Notes: generated from the sequence alone by a model not told the origin. A stretch of 42,500 nucleotides of DNA from Neocallimastix lanati (nom. inval.) (GCA_016946835.1 JACVTC010000109.1:100001-142500); one strand, 5' to 3'; positions 9,391-20,094 are shown, counted from the stretch's first letter. A program made the numbers and translations.

Positions 9391-11660
9391 TAAATTGTTA
9401 AGATAATAACTGAATTACAATTCAATTTCAATTTCAATTTCAATAATTCAGTTATTTGAATTTCAATATTAATAAATAATAATAATATAATAATTATTAT
9501 TAAATTAACTTTATTAAAATATTTAGGAATTAGTCTAGGCCAACTAATTACTAAATATTATTAACATATTGAATTTAATATATATTAAATAATGTAAACA
9601 CGTGATTGTCATATTAAATTAATTTTTACATATTATATTTTAATTATAAAATATAATATTTAGCAATATTTGATTCTTATATTTTATTTATATTAAATAT
9701 TTATATTATCTAACTTTATATTATCAATATCAAACTTATATTAATATTATTTACATATTCATATTAATAATTAATATTTTAATAATTAATTATTATATAT
9801 AAATACATGTTTAAATTCTTTGATTAATCCTTTGTAGGATTATTGTAATTTAAATTATAGTAATAATTATATAAAATAATAATGTAATAAAATATTATTA
9901 ATATTAAATAAAACTTATATTTTAAATAAAAGACTTATTTATAATAATAATATGTTTTAAATAAGAATAAAATTAAATTATTAATTAATTACTATAATTT
10001 GGCATCTTGACCTAATCGTTAAGACCAAATTATCCTAAAAACTTTGACATAAATTGTCACGAATACTAGTGGATTTGAAGTAAAATTCACTATTAGATCA
10101 ATTGAAATTTAATTTAGTTATTGACAAAAATTTATTTTAATTCGATTTTAATTATACAAATAAATATTAGAAACATTAAAGAATTAGAAACCAAAGGGTT
10201 TGGACTTAATTATTAAAGATAATTTAATTGGGTGTGGGGCATTTCGCCAAATTGCATTTCGCCAGGTTGCGTTTCGCCAATTTTTTTGAAAGCATGTGGC
10301 GTATTAAAAAAATGTGGCATTTCGCCAAGTTGCTTTTCGCCAAATTGAGAATTATTAAATAAATAAATAAATCAATAAATAAAATTAATTATCATTAATA
10401 TCGCATAAAAACAATTTTAAAAAAAAATATATTTTGAATTAATATTTATTTATTTATTCTTTATTTATATCAATACTCTACTTGTCGAAATGCAACCTGG
10501 CGAAATGCAACTTGGGGAAATGCAACTTGGGGAATTGCAACATTTTAATACTACGCCACTTGGCGAAATGCAACCTGGCGAAATGCAATTTGGGGAAATG
10601 CAACTCTCCCAATTTAATTTAATTTAACCCTTAAGAATTTGATAAAAATAACATGAAGAAAAACAACGATAACTCAACAAATAATGGAAATATTATATTG
10701 ACATTCCTGCTAAAATTATATTCATTGGAAAGCTAAGGACGAGAACTATAGCATATGTTAAAATCAACCTTATTGGATAACTAGATAACGAGATATTGGA
10801 CTTTAAAGATATTTAAATATAAAAATATAATTTAATTATTTAATTAAGACTCTAAATTATTAATTAAGAAATTTATATTAGATAAATCTCTTAACATGGA
10901 AATTATATTATTAATTTGTATTATTAATTAAAAATACAGAATTAGTTATTAATAATAGTTTTATAATATTTTAAATAAGTTTTATAAGTTTTATATATTT
11001 TATTATTATATATTAAATTCAATTATTTCTAAAAGATTCTAAGGAATTCTTTATCATTCTAAAGATTTCCGAATGAGAATTTTTAATTAGTTTTAATATT
11101 TTATTTTATTTTATTTTATATTTGATTATTAAATTAGTTTTATTATTAAATTGTTTTATGAATAATTATATAGTTATTTTATTAAAAGATTTTTATCAAT
11201 ATTATTTTATTATTATATTTTATATAGTTTATAAACATGTATGAATATATTAAGATTAAAATGTATTAATTGATTATATTGTTAATTATTATTTTAGTTT
11301 AGTATAAAAAGGATTTGAAATTCCATATTTTGAATTCTTTGTAATATTATTAACCTTTAACCTTTAACTATTAATTTAATGTGTTAACATAAAGTTAATG
11401 AATTAATTATAACAATAAATAATACCTTATATTAATCTTAGTTAAAATTTATTATTAAAATATATATTAAATAAAGTTCTAATAAAACATAAATCTTAAA
11501 TATTGAAATCTTAATTATAAAATTTTGTGTGTGTTATTTATTATTTAAATTTAATTAAATTGTTATAATTAATAAAAACATCTTGACCTGACCAATTTAA
11601 CCCAAACTAGGAAAGATATAGCAAGAATCTTACCTATCATCTAAAAAACTTTTACATAAA
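9390..11660. repeat. Copy 1 of a ~2.2-kb AT-rich module
   Basis: Landmarks recur in the same order in 11660-14720. They are GGAATTAGTCTAGGCCAACT (9530), a TATAAAT...CTTTGATTAATCCTTTGTAG segment (9800), CATCTTGACCTAATCGTTAA (10003), AAAGGGTTTGGACT (10191), GAAAGCTAAGG (10728) and CATCTTGACCTGACC (11579). It has no ORF. TATA-like boxes suggest parts could be old LTRs, but the element type is unresolved. It is interrupted by MITE copy A. Confidence 0.7.
10230..10610 (+). mobile_element. MITE copy A (TTTCGCCA family)
   Basis: This 381-bp non-coding element has long terminal inverted repeats. The left end reads GGGTGTGGGGCATTTCGCCA; the right end, on the other strand, reads GGGAGAGTTGCATTTCCCCA. 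The termini are built from ~15-bp units of the type TTGCATTTCGCCAAG. The AT-rich centre holds AAATAAATAAATCAATAAATAAAATTAA-type sequence. It is flanked by a 9-bp repeat AATTTAATT (10221-10229 and 10611-10619). The 8-9 bp target duplication across copies suggests a hAT- or Mutator-type transposase supplied elsewhere. Confidence 0.88.
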
Positions 11661-12372
11661 TTGTTGAAATTATAACTAAATTGAAATCTCAATTTCAGTT
11701 ATTTACATTTCAATAATTAAAAATATTATTTAATTATAAATAATATATAATTAATTAATAATTAATATAAATTCTTGTTTATAATATTTAAAGGGTTATC
11801 TTATTTAGGAAATAGTCTGGGCCAACTAATTAACCCATTTAAATCAATCTTATACATTAAATAATGTAATTACATGATTGATGATATTAAATTAATTTCT
11901 ATATTAATTTATGATCAAAATCTTTACATTTTATATTTTATAATTAAAATATAATATTTAGTTAATATTAGATTCTTATATTTTATTTATATTAAATAGT
12001 TATATTATAATCTTATTTTATAGTATCAATATCAAACTTTTATTAATATTATTACATATTCATATTAATAATCAATATTTTAATAATTAATTATTTTATA
12101 TAAATACATATTTAAACCTTTTGATTAATCCTTTGTAGCTTTGTAGAATTATTGTAATTCAAAATATTATTAAGATTAAATAAAATTTATATTTTAAATA
12201 AAAACTTACTTATAAAATTTATTAAAACAATATGTTTTAATAAAAGTAAATTTAAATTATAAATTAATAAATTACTATAAAATGGCATCTTGACCTAATC
12301 GTTAAGGCCAAATTGTCTTAAAACTTCAACATTAAAATGTCACGAATTTTTGTGGATTTAAGATTGAAATTC

Positions 12373-12600
12373 TTTTAGAAGGTAAAAATGGGTTTTATGA
12401 TAAATGTTTATTATGTATTAATAACTAATCTCAGATTTACAAATAAAGTAAAACCAGTTCTATTTATACAAGAACTGTGGCTAAATTTAGATACATGTTA
12501 ATTTATTTAATTAATGTATTACATAATATGATTCGTATATTCATATTAATTTAATCTAATTTAACATTTATTTATATATCATAAATTTCTACTTCTAACA
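12373..12600 (-). repeat. 3' LTR of the TRIM element
   Basis: This is the downstream LTR on the minus strand, adjacent to the polypurine tract at 12601-12609. It contains TATAAATA on the minus strand, framed by a 7-bp inverted repeat CAGTTCT/AGAACTG (12455-12461 and 12471-12477), a likely promoter. Confidence 0.85.
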
Positions 12601-13032
12601 TTCCCCCTCAAACTTGATTTTCTGTTTATACAAAAATCTAGTTTGCTTCAAAGAAGTTTAAATTTATTTAGTTTTAAATTATATATGCCGACTACGATGA
12701 ATTTTTTTTTCATACAAGTTTATTTTTGTCCCTTCATTGGTAATTTATATTTGCTTTTTGGTTTAGCAATAACCATAATTTATATGTTTTGTGGATTAAC
12801 ATTAACCATATTATTTTAGAGGTGACATTCTTGTTCGGTCTTACTAATTTCACATTTATTTTATGTGGGGGTAATGTCCTTTCCTTTTTGTAATCATTGA
12901 GCTAGTTATGAAGGCTAGTAGTTCTTCTAAAGTTCCGGCTATTATAGCTGTTGTAATATAGATTTCACTTCTTTATATTTTTGATTAAGAGTCTTTTGTA
13001 ATTACCATTTTGAAATTTTCTATTACTTGTCA

Positions 13033-13074
13033 GCTTATTTCGCTCAGTTGATTAGAGTCTTGAGACTCTTAATC
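13033..13074 (-). other. Primer binding region of the TRIM, complementary to a tRNA-Lys 5' half
   Basis: Read on the plus strand, these 42 bases look like a tRNA 5' half: acceptor GCTTATT, D arm GCTCAGTTGATTAGAGT, then anticodon arm TTGAGACTCTTAATC with the loop CTCTTAA (anticodon CUU, lysine). They abut the 5' LTR of the minus-strand element, where the primer site belongs. Copia-type elements are known to prime from cleaved 5' tRNA halves. One extra base precedes the anticodon stem, so it is not a perfect tRNA. Confidence 0.72.
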
Positions 13075-13302
13075 TTTTAGAAGGTAAAAATGGGTTTTAT
13101 GATAAATGTTTATTATGTATTAATAACTAACCTCAGATTTACAAATAAAGTAAAACCAGTTCTATTTATACAAGAACTGTGGCTAAATTTAGATACATGT
13201 TAATTTATTTAATTAATGTATTACATAATATGATTCGTATATTCATATTAATTTAATCTAATTTGACATTTATTTATATATCATAAATTTCTACTTCTAA
13301 CA
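13075..13302 (-). repeat. 5' LTR of the TRIM element
   Basis: This is the upstream LTR on the minus strand. It differs from its partner at only two places visible by eye (C for T at 13179 region, G for A near 13264), which indicates a fairly young insertion. Confidence 0.85.
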
Positions 13303-13467
13303 AATTCAATAAAAGATCAATTAAAATTAAATTTTGTTACTGATGTTTTTATTTTAAATTCGATTTTTATTATAAAAATAAATGATATTTAAAAACAAAA
13401 GGGTTTGGACTATTTTAATAAAAATTAATTCTATTTAATTTAACCCTTAAGAAAATGAAAAAAATTA

Positions 13468-13770
13468 GGGTGTGGGGCATTTCGCCAAATTGCAATTCGC
13501 CAAGTTGCATTTCGCCAGATTGAAAATTATTAAATAAATAAATAAATCAATAAATAAAATTAAATATTATTAATATCGCATAAAAACAATTTTAAAAAAA
13601 ATATATTTTGAATTAATATTTATTTATTTATTCATTTATTTATATCAATACTTTACTTGTCGAAATGCAACCTGGCGAAAAGCAACATGGGGAAAAGCAA
13701 CATTTTAATACTACGCCACATAGCGAAATGCAACCTGGCGAAATGCAATTTGGGGAAATGCAACTCTCCC
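13468..13770 (+). mobile_element. MITE copy B (TTTCGCCA family)
   Basis: This 303-bp copy has the same left end (GGGTGTGGGGCATTTCGCCA) and right end (...CAACTCTCCC) as copy A, with fewer internal units. The flanks AAAAAATTA (13459-13467) and AAAAATTTA (13771-13779) match at 8 of 9 bases. It sits in module copy 2 about 40 bp from the place used by copy A in module copy 1. Confidence 0.85.
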
Positions 13771-14721
13771 AAAAATTTAAATTGAAAAAAAAGACAATAA
13801 CTATACAAATAATGAAAATTTCCGGCTTAAATTAAAGTTAAAATTATGTGTATTAGAAAGCTCGAGATATATAATATATATTAATTTAAACTCATTTGGT
13901 CTACTAGAACATGAAATATTGGACTAAAATTAATTATATAAAAAAATAATTTAATTATTTAAATGGGCCCTAAATAATAAATTAATATTTTTATATAAAT
14001 AAAATCTTTAAATTGATTTTTGTATTACTAATTATTATAAATAAAAATTAATAATTAAATTATACAGAATTAAAAATTAAGAATAGTTTATAATATTTTA
14101 AATAACTTTATAGTTTTAGATAAATTAGTATAATAATTATTAGTAATAAGTTAGAAAAATAATTACGAAAAGATTTAAAGGAATTATTTATAATTCTAAA
14201 GATTTTTAAAGAGACTTTTGATTAATTTAAGATCTTAAATCATTTTATTTTTGATTTGTTTTATTTTAAATTATTTTATTCTTAATTTATTTCATTAATA
14301 ATTATATACTTATTTTATTAAAAGATTCTTATCAAAATTATTTTATTATTATAATTTATATAGTTAATATGTATGTATATAAATATTATTATTAAATGTA
14401 TTAATTATTTTGTTAATTACTACTTTTAAATTAGTACAAATAAGAATTGAAAAACTAATCACTTATAATCTTAATAAGATTATTAACCCAACATAACTAA
14501 TTAAAATTTAAATTAATTATAGCATTAGTATTAATTCTTAGTATTAATTTTAATAATCCTTGTCATTAAAATATTAAATAAAATATTCTAATAAAACATA
14601 AATTTTAATTATTGAATTTTTTAACTAATTCATAAAAACTTTGTGTGTAATAATTATTTTAATTACATCTTAACCTGACCAATATAATTCAAATTTAAAA
14701 AACTTGACAAAAAAAATGCTA

Positions 14722-14960
14722 CGAATATTAAATAATTATTTCAAAAGAAATAATATTATATTTTTACAATTAAATATTATTAAATATATTATTAAATAAT
14801 TATTTTAAAAGAAATAATATTATATTTTTACAATTAAATATTATTAAATATATTATTAATAATTATTTCAAAAGAAATAATATTATATTTTTATAATTAA
14901 ATATTATTTAATATATTACTAAATAATTATTTCAAAAGAAATAATATTATTAATTAATAA
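14722..14960. repeat. 64-bp tandem repeat, about four units
   Basis: A unit containing AATAATTATTTCAAAAGAAAT followed by AATATTATATTTTTACAATT repeats near 14728, 14792, 14856 and 14920 with few changes. The TATTTCAAAAGAAATA part is itself an inverted repeat. It is non-coding. Confidence 0.85.
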
Positions 14961-15158
14961 TATTTAATTGAATATTAATAAATTATATATATAAAAGAAT
15001 ATTTATTATTTATTTAATTATTTATTTACTTATTTAATTAATGAAAACAAGCCACATAGAAATACGCCACATAGAAATACGCCATATTGAGAAATGTACG
15101 ATTGCGAAACACACTAGATTCAAAAAAATAATTTAATTATTTAAATAAGCCTGTAAAT

Positions 15159-15446
15159 GGGAGAGTTGCATTTCCCCAAATTGCGTTTCGCCAAGTTGCA
15201 TTTCACCATGTTGCATTTCGACAAGTGTTGATATAAATAAATGAATAAATAAATAAATATTAATTCAAAATAATTTTTTTTTTAAACTTGTTTTTATTCA
15301 AAATTAATAATATTTAATTTTATTTATTTATTGATTTATTTATTTATTTAATAATTTTCAATTTGGCGAAATGCCTCATTTTTTTAATACGTCATATGCT
15401 CTCAAAAAAATTGGTGAAATACACTTTGGCGAAATGCTCCACTCCC
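15159..15446 (-). mobile_element. MITE copy C (TTTCGCCA family), inverted
   Basis: This 288-bp copy lies in the opposite orientation to A and B. It is flanked by an exact CTGTAAAT repeat (15151-15158 and 15447-15454), the best target duplication of the three because it is not low-complexity. A small run of related CGCCA(C/T)A units at 15049-15110 may be debris of another copy. Confidence 0.9.
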
Positions 15447-15581
15447 CTGTAAATAGTTGTCAACTAAGGCAATTTCAATTTATTTTTAAATCACCTGAAA
15501 TTACTTTACAAAATAACTCTTCAGAACAACAATATTTACTCATTAAAATATATTAATTATAAACAATACTAAAATTATAAA

Positions 15582-16014
15582 TTAAAAATCAGTTACAACC
15601 TTAACATCTAAAATCTTTATTATATCTTCCTTATATAAAGAGAGAGAGTGATTCTGAGTATTGTTCCTGAAAGTACTTACGTTCTGTGTTAGGAACGGTG
15701 TTGTTAGTAAATGTGTATAGATGAGAATTAACAGGACTTCTAACTGCACTATTCCTTTGCCATATCGGTAAGACGTCGTCACTCTTGGTAATGAAAGTAT
15801 TTTTGCTAAACCTCTCAAAAAGTAACTCAAGAGAGCTACTGATGATTGGTATTGTATTAGTAAGATATTCCTCAAGCCCTACAATGCAGGGAATAATAGA
15901 CCCCTGTGAACTTTTTAGGAGTTGTTCACTTAAATGTCTCAATTCCCCAGTATCGAATTGTAGTTTATCCAAAGCTGAAATTCTACCAACAGGAATATAT
16001 AAACATACCTGCAT
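15582..16014 (-). pseudogene. C-terminal fragment of a LINE ORF2
   Basis: The minus-strand frame (127 residues from 16014) aligns by eye with the extreme C-terminus of the larger LINE next door. Shared blocks include VGRI/LGGR, GELRHLSEQLLKSS against GE-RQLVDNIFKQSS, and EEYLTNTIPII against AEFLTNVIPFI. No reverse transcriptase or endonuclease part is present, so it is a dead 5'-truncated copy or recombination remnant. No poly(A) is obvious at its 3' end. Confidence 0.7.
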
Positions 16015-16378
16015 ATTAAGATTTCATATTCTAAAATATTAGAATAAGGATTTTTTTTTTTATTTTATTTTTAGAGACATAATTATTGCGAACCTTAATC
16101 TTTATTTATTTATTAATTTATTAATTACATGTATATTTTTTTTTTTTTAATAAAAAAATAAAAAAACACAAAATTAATAAAATAAATAAATATTATTTGT
16201 CCAATTTGAACATAATAATATTTAAAATAGAAACGTGAAATAAAAAGTAATATTCAAAAATAATGTGTATAAATAAATTCAGAAAAAAGTTCCTATACAA
16301 CTAACCTCATTTCCTTATGGATTAGGGTTTGACTTGACTATCTGAAATAAATTATGGACATTCCTTTTTATAATTTAA

Positions 16379-16383
<5 letters not shown>
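16015..16383. other. AT-rich spacer between LINE fragments
   Basis: No gene, RNA or recognisable element is seen here; there are only A/T runs and a short less AT-rich patch near 16300-16340. Confidence 0.5.

Positions 16384-16426
<43 letters not shown>
16384..16426 (-). repeat. 43-base T run, probable poly(A) tail of the LINE
   Basis: An uninterrupted T43 on the plus strand is an A43 tail on the minus strand. It lies about 145 bases beyond the last LINE coding similarity. Similar long homopolymers elsewhere in the window keep this from being certain. Confidence 0.6.
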
Positions 16427-16427
<1 letters not shown>

Positions 16428-19400
16428 ACTTTGAGAAAACTTAATTAAATTAATAATAATAATAAAATTACATGATTTTAATATAAAAAAAATAAAATAA
16501 AATATATGAAATAAAATATTATATATTATAAATTATAAAATTATAAAAGTATGTTAGAAGCAATAGCCTCTAACTTTTCCCATTATTGGGAGTAATAATT
16601 TCAGTATTAGTGTTATCTAACGAATCTGTATCTATTCTTTCACCGGCAGGAGAAAATCCATACCTTATCATTACGACGTCGACGCTCTTGGAAACGGTAG
16701 ATTCAACTGAATACCATTTCATCATCAATCTAAAAGATCGACAAATAAAAGGTATTACGTTTGTTAGGAACTCCGCAATCCCCACAAAATATGGAACAGT
16801 TGACGAAGTTGAACTTTGTTTAAAAATATTGTCAACTAATTGTCTTTATTCCCCATCATTAACTTTAATTTTTGAATATATTGAACGCCCACCAAGAAGT
16901 GCACTCAATATAATAAATATTATTATCATAATCCTTTTCTGTATCTAAAGAAACATCCATGGATTTTTGTTCAATTATCATTGCAAACTTCAAAAAGAGA
17001 TCATCTAGAAAAGGTAAAGATTTATTTCTGTAATTTTCCAATTTTTTGCAGGCAAAGATCCAGTGAGAAAAGCTAGGTACACTAACACCACAACAAGGGC
17101 AACATTTAGAGCAATCTTCTGAGACTATTTTTCTTTTAATGGAAATGCTAATGTCAAATTTAAAACCACACCTAATTCGAGAAATCCAAAAGAATCCCAA
17201 CTGATACTTAGGATATCGAAATGTTAAGTTTTTGATTTCTGAAATAAATCCAAAAAAAATCATTCTCCTTGTAAATAACTGCTTTTTTAGCCTTTGAGGG
17301 TTTGAAAACCTCTCTTTCCCAATAAAACTTTTTTATTTCACTTGTTTTCTTACCATTTAATTTCTTATCCAAAGTCCTTGATTCTTTAGTCCATGAGTAA
17401 TGTGACATAGTAGGAATATTATTAGTGAGATGATTAATAATACATGAAGAATTTTTCCATTTTCTAAAGCATCGTAATTGAGATATAGCACAGACAGCTG
17501 AAAGAGGAGGTATTCTCAATTCACGAGTAATATCATAGAGACTAACAGAAGAATTGCGAGATTTAAATCCATAACTCCAATAAAGTCCTCTATTAATAAT
17601 TTTTTGAGCTTTAGAACATCTGCTCTTATTTGAACCAAAGAGAGGAGCATAATATATAACAAGACTAAGAATAAACGAAATTAAAACATATTTCTTCAAT
17701 GGGAGAGGAACAGATTTATTAATAAGAAATCGAAAGTACGAATTTAACTTGACATTTAAATTACTGCTTAATTTGGATTGTATAGGTTTCAGTGATAAAG
17801 ATTCATCAAAAGGTATACCAAGATAGGTATAGTTGTCAGTTTTAGGTAATTTGTTACTACCAATAAAGAAAGATGGATCTTCATAGTTTATCGGTTTAAC
17901 AAAGTTAATCGGTTTTACAACAAGAGTAGCACACTTATTAATTCCAAAAGTCATTTCATTTTTAATAGCCCATTCATGAACTTTATTCAAAATTTTCTTA
18001 AAAGCTTGTTTAGATGGAGCAACTAAAACAATATCATCCGCAAAAAGTCCACCACAACAATATTGAGAATCTAAATATACACCATACTTATCACAATTAT
18101 CCAGTATATCATTAATGAACAAATTGAATAAAATAGGAGATAGAGGGCATCCTTGTCTAACACCACGATTAATCGAAAATTCTTCTGAGAGATTACCATT
18201 AAAAAAAGCACGAGCTTTAGAAGATAGATGAAGATTCTTTAAAAACAGATGACATTTATCTCTAATTCCTAAGTTATATAATTTGGTCAAAATATTAAAG
18301 ATAGGTACAGAATCATAGGCTTTTTTAAGATCGAGAAAAGCAAAATAAGTAAAATTTCCTTGAAATTTTCTTCTTTGACATATCTCTCTAATTGAAATAT
18401 ATAAACTTATGCATTCTTCTTTATTTCTAAATCCAAATTGTTCAGGTCTAACAAATTTATGTTCAAGGGCATTTTAGCAATTCTATTAGTAACAATCTTT
18501 GAAATAATTTTTAAGCCAACATTAATAAGAGAAATACTACGATAATTATTACAATCCGAAAGATCTCCTTTTTTTGGAATTGATATTATAGAAGCCGAAT
18601 TCCACTCTTCAGGGAAGTCACCATCCCAGATTTCGTTAAATAATGAAAGTAAACATTTAGCACACTTAGAGTAGTGATCATCTGAAGAATCATCTTGATT
18701 ATCGGATAAATCAGATTTACTAAAGAAGGCTTTAAAAAATTCAATCGGAATACCATCGGGTCCAGGAGCTTTATTATTTTTCATTTCAAGCACAGTGTTT
18801 TGAATTTCTTCCATAGTAATAGAATCATTAATATCCCAAGTAAGATTATTATTAGGATTAGTTCCAAATATACTTACCCAGTATTCATTATCCAAACTGT
18901 GTTGAGTAATATCAGAAGCTAGTTCACTGTAATGTTCAGCAAATCGATTTAATTGATCCGAATGAGAGAATAAAAAGTTACCCTGCTTGTCCTTTAAAAC
19001 ACTTGACGAAATAGAATTAGAGTCATAGGGTGAGATAGCTTCTTTAATTTTAACCAAGCACTTCTAGCATTTTTATTTCGAAAATCATTACATGCAGATT
19101 CTATTGACTGATGAAATTGTTTTGATTTAATAGAAAACTTAATTGACCTGACTTTACCACATATATTTTTATATTCACGAAGCAAATTTAAAAATTCAAC
19201 AAGGTTTTCAAGATTAGAACCTAAAGAAAAATTTTTGATTTCATTAAATGCAACATGCTTTTCATGAGAAAGTTTCTTGATATAATAAGGGCAGTGGAAA
19301 GCTGAGCCTTTAAGATCACAAGGAACTCTAGCATGAACTTTATCACCAACTTTATTAGCTGTTTCTATAAATTTATTGACCATTTCATTAGAACTTAATT

Positions 19401-20045
19401 CTTTATTATCATCAAATTCATTAAGAAGAATTGAGAAGTAGTTACTTGAGAATATTTCATTATGCTTTTCATTACACATGCGTTGGGACCACTTGAATCT
19501 TCTAGAAGGAGTAGGAGCACGAAAACCTTCTGAGTCATCTTTCTTACAGGAAAGGATAAGAGGGAAGTGGTCAGATATATCATTGAATGTACTACAAACA
19601 GATACCTTATTAATGTATTCATTTTACGATTATATAAAACATGATCAATACAAGACGATCTACCATCCCGAGCCCATGTGAAATCGAGACCTGATAAGTT
19701 TTTAGTGAACCACTGATGAGATGATTTATTAAGTAAACTTACTAATTGGGATTTAGACATATTAAAGTCACCTACAAGAATAGAAGGTGTATTAGTATGT
19801 TTCTTTATCCAATTAGTAATTTCTGAAAAGGCATTCTTTCTTTCTTCCTTATGAGTGACCGTAGGAACATAAATATTACCAATAGTGCATTTAATTCCCC
19901 AAAAAGAAGTAATGTTGACAGAAATGATATACTTATATTCAAAAGGATCAGGAGAAAATGAACAAGAACGATGTACACTTATACTAAGACCTCTCATACC
20001 GGGTATATTTGGATCAGCTTTTCGTAAAATTGTATTATAGTGATT
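16427..20045 (-). mobile_element. 5'-truncated non-LTR retrotransposon (LINE)
   Basis: The minus-strand order is endonuclease, linker, reverse transcriptase, cysteine finger, C-terminal tail, 3' UTR and poly(A). The 5' end falls inside the endonuclease domain (starting near ILRKADPNIPG) and abuts a 12-bp CTTGAACTTGTA tandem repeat. The start of the endonuclease and any ORF1 are missing, so the copy is 5'-truncated as most LINE insertions are. The APE-type endonuclease and C-terminal finger exclude restriction-enzyme-like clades; the exact clade (Tad1- or L1-like) is not resolved. Confidence 0.88.
16570..20038 (-). pseudogene. LINE ORF2 (endonuclease-reverse transcriptase), broken by frameshifts
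   Basis: The coding similarity runs through several frames. Endonuclease with GDFNM and FTWARDGRSSCIDHVL lies in 19395-19997. The linker and RT blocks with NNKAPGPDGIP and NYRSISLINVGLKI lie in 18407-19479. The RT core with GVRQGCPLSPILFNLFINDIL-type sequence and the catalytic FADD lies in 17208-18475. A CPCC...HWIFAC finger and tail lie in 16865-17263, and the last residues in 16570-16850, after an in-frame stop. I see at least four breaks, near 19440, 19060, 18475 and 17235; the last lies in a run of eight A. The fragments therefore encode no working enzyme unless some breaks are homopolymer sequencing errors. Confidence 0.88.
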
Positions 20046-20092
20046 GAACTTGAACTTGAACTTGTACTTGAACTTGTACTTGAACTTGTACT
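20046..20092. repeat. 12-bp tandem repeat at the LINE 5' junction
   Basis: CTTGAACTTGTA-type units, (CTTGAACTTGAA)(CTTGTACTTGAA)n, form about four copies between two LINE-derived segments. Expansion at a truncated LINE junction is plausible. Confidence 0.8.
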
Positions 20093-20094
20093 TG

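Larger units (their letters stand above)
12368..13307 (-). mobile_element. Miniature Copia-type LTR element (TRIM) with 5-bp target duplication
   Basis: Two 228-bp direct repeats (12373-12600 and 13075-13302, two visible differences) enclose a 474-bp non-coding core, all flanked by AATTC (12368-12372, 13303-13307). On the minus strand the LTR begins TGTTAGAAG and follows a polypurine tract GAGGGGGAA, which fixes the orientation. The other LTR edge is non-canonical (AAAA rather than CA). Copy 1 of the surrounding module has the empty site (around 10081-10090). With LTRs under 250 bp, a core under 500 bp and no ORF, it must be mobilised by another element's proteins. Confidence 0.88.
11660..14720. 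repeat. Copy 2 of the ~2.2-kb AT-rich module, carrying two insertions
   Basis: It follows copy 1 directly and keeps the same landmark order: AAATAGTCTGGGCCAACT (11811), CTTTGTAG (12131), CATCTTGACCTAATCGTTAA (12286), AAAGGGTTTGGACT (13397), GAAAGCTCGAG (13856) and CATCTTAACCTGACC (14664). Removing the 935-bp TRIM insertion gives spacing close to copy 1. The copies are well diverged, so the duplication is not recent. Confidence 0.7.

Noticed and set aside
10003-10040. TGGCATCTTGACCTAATCG as a primer site proving an LTR at 9390-10003
   Set aside because: The implied tRNA 3' end does not show a clear T loop, and no matching second LTR edge could be fixed; left as an open possibility.
13033-13074. 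A genuine tRNA-Lys gene disrupted by the LTR element
   Set aside because: The element's ends and AATTC duplication lie elsewhere, and no 3' tRNA half (T arm) is found across the insertion; the match lies at the primer site.
10230-15446. The TTTCGCCA repeats as a CRISPR array
   Set aside because: Units are directly adjacent without unique spacers, arranged as inverted element ends, and the genome is eukaryotic.
15371-16042. Plus-strand frames over the MITE and the LINE fragment
   Set aside because: They are shadows; the minus strand carries the LINE similarity and the MITE is non-coding.
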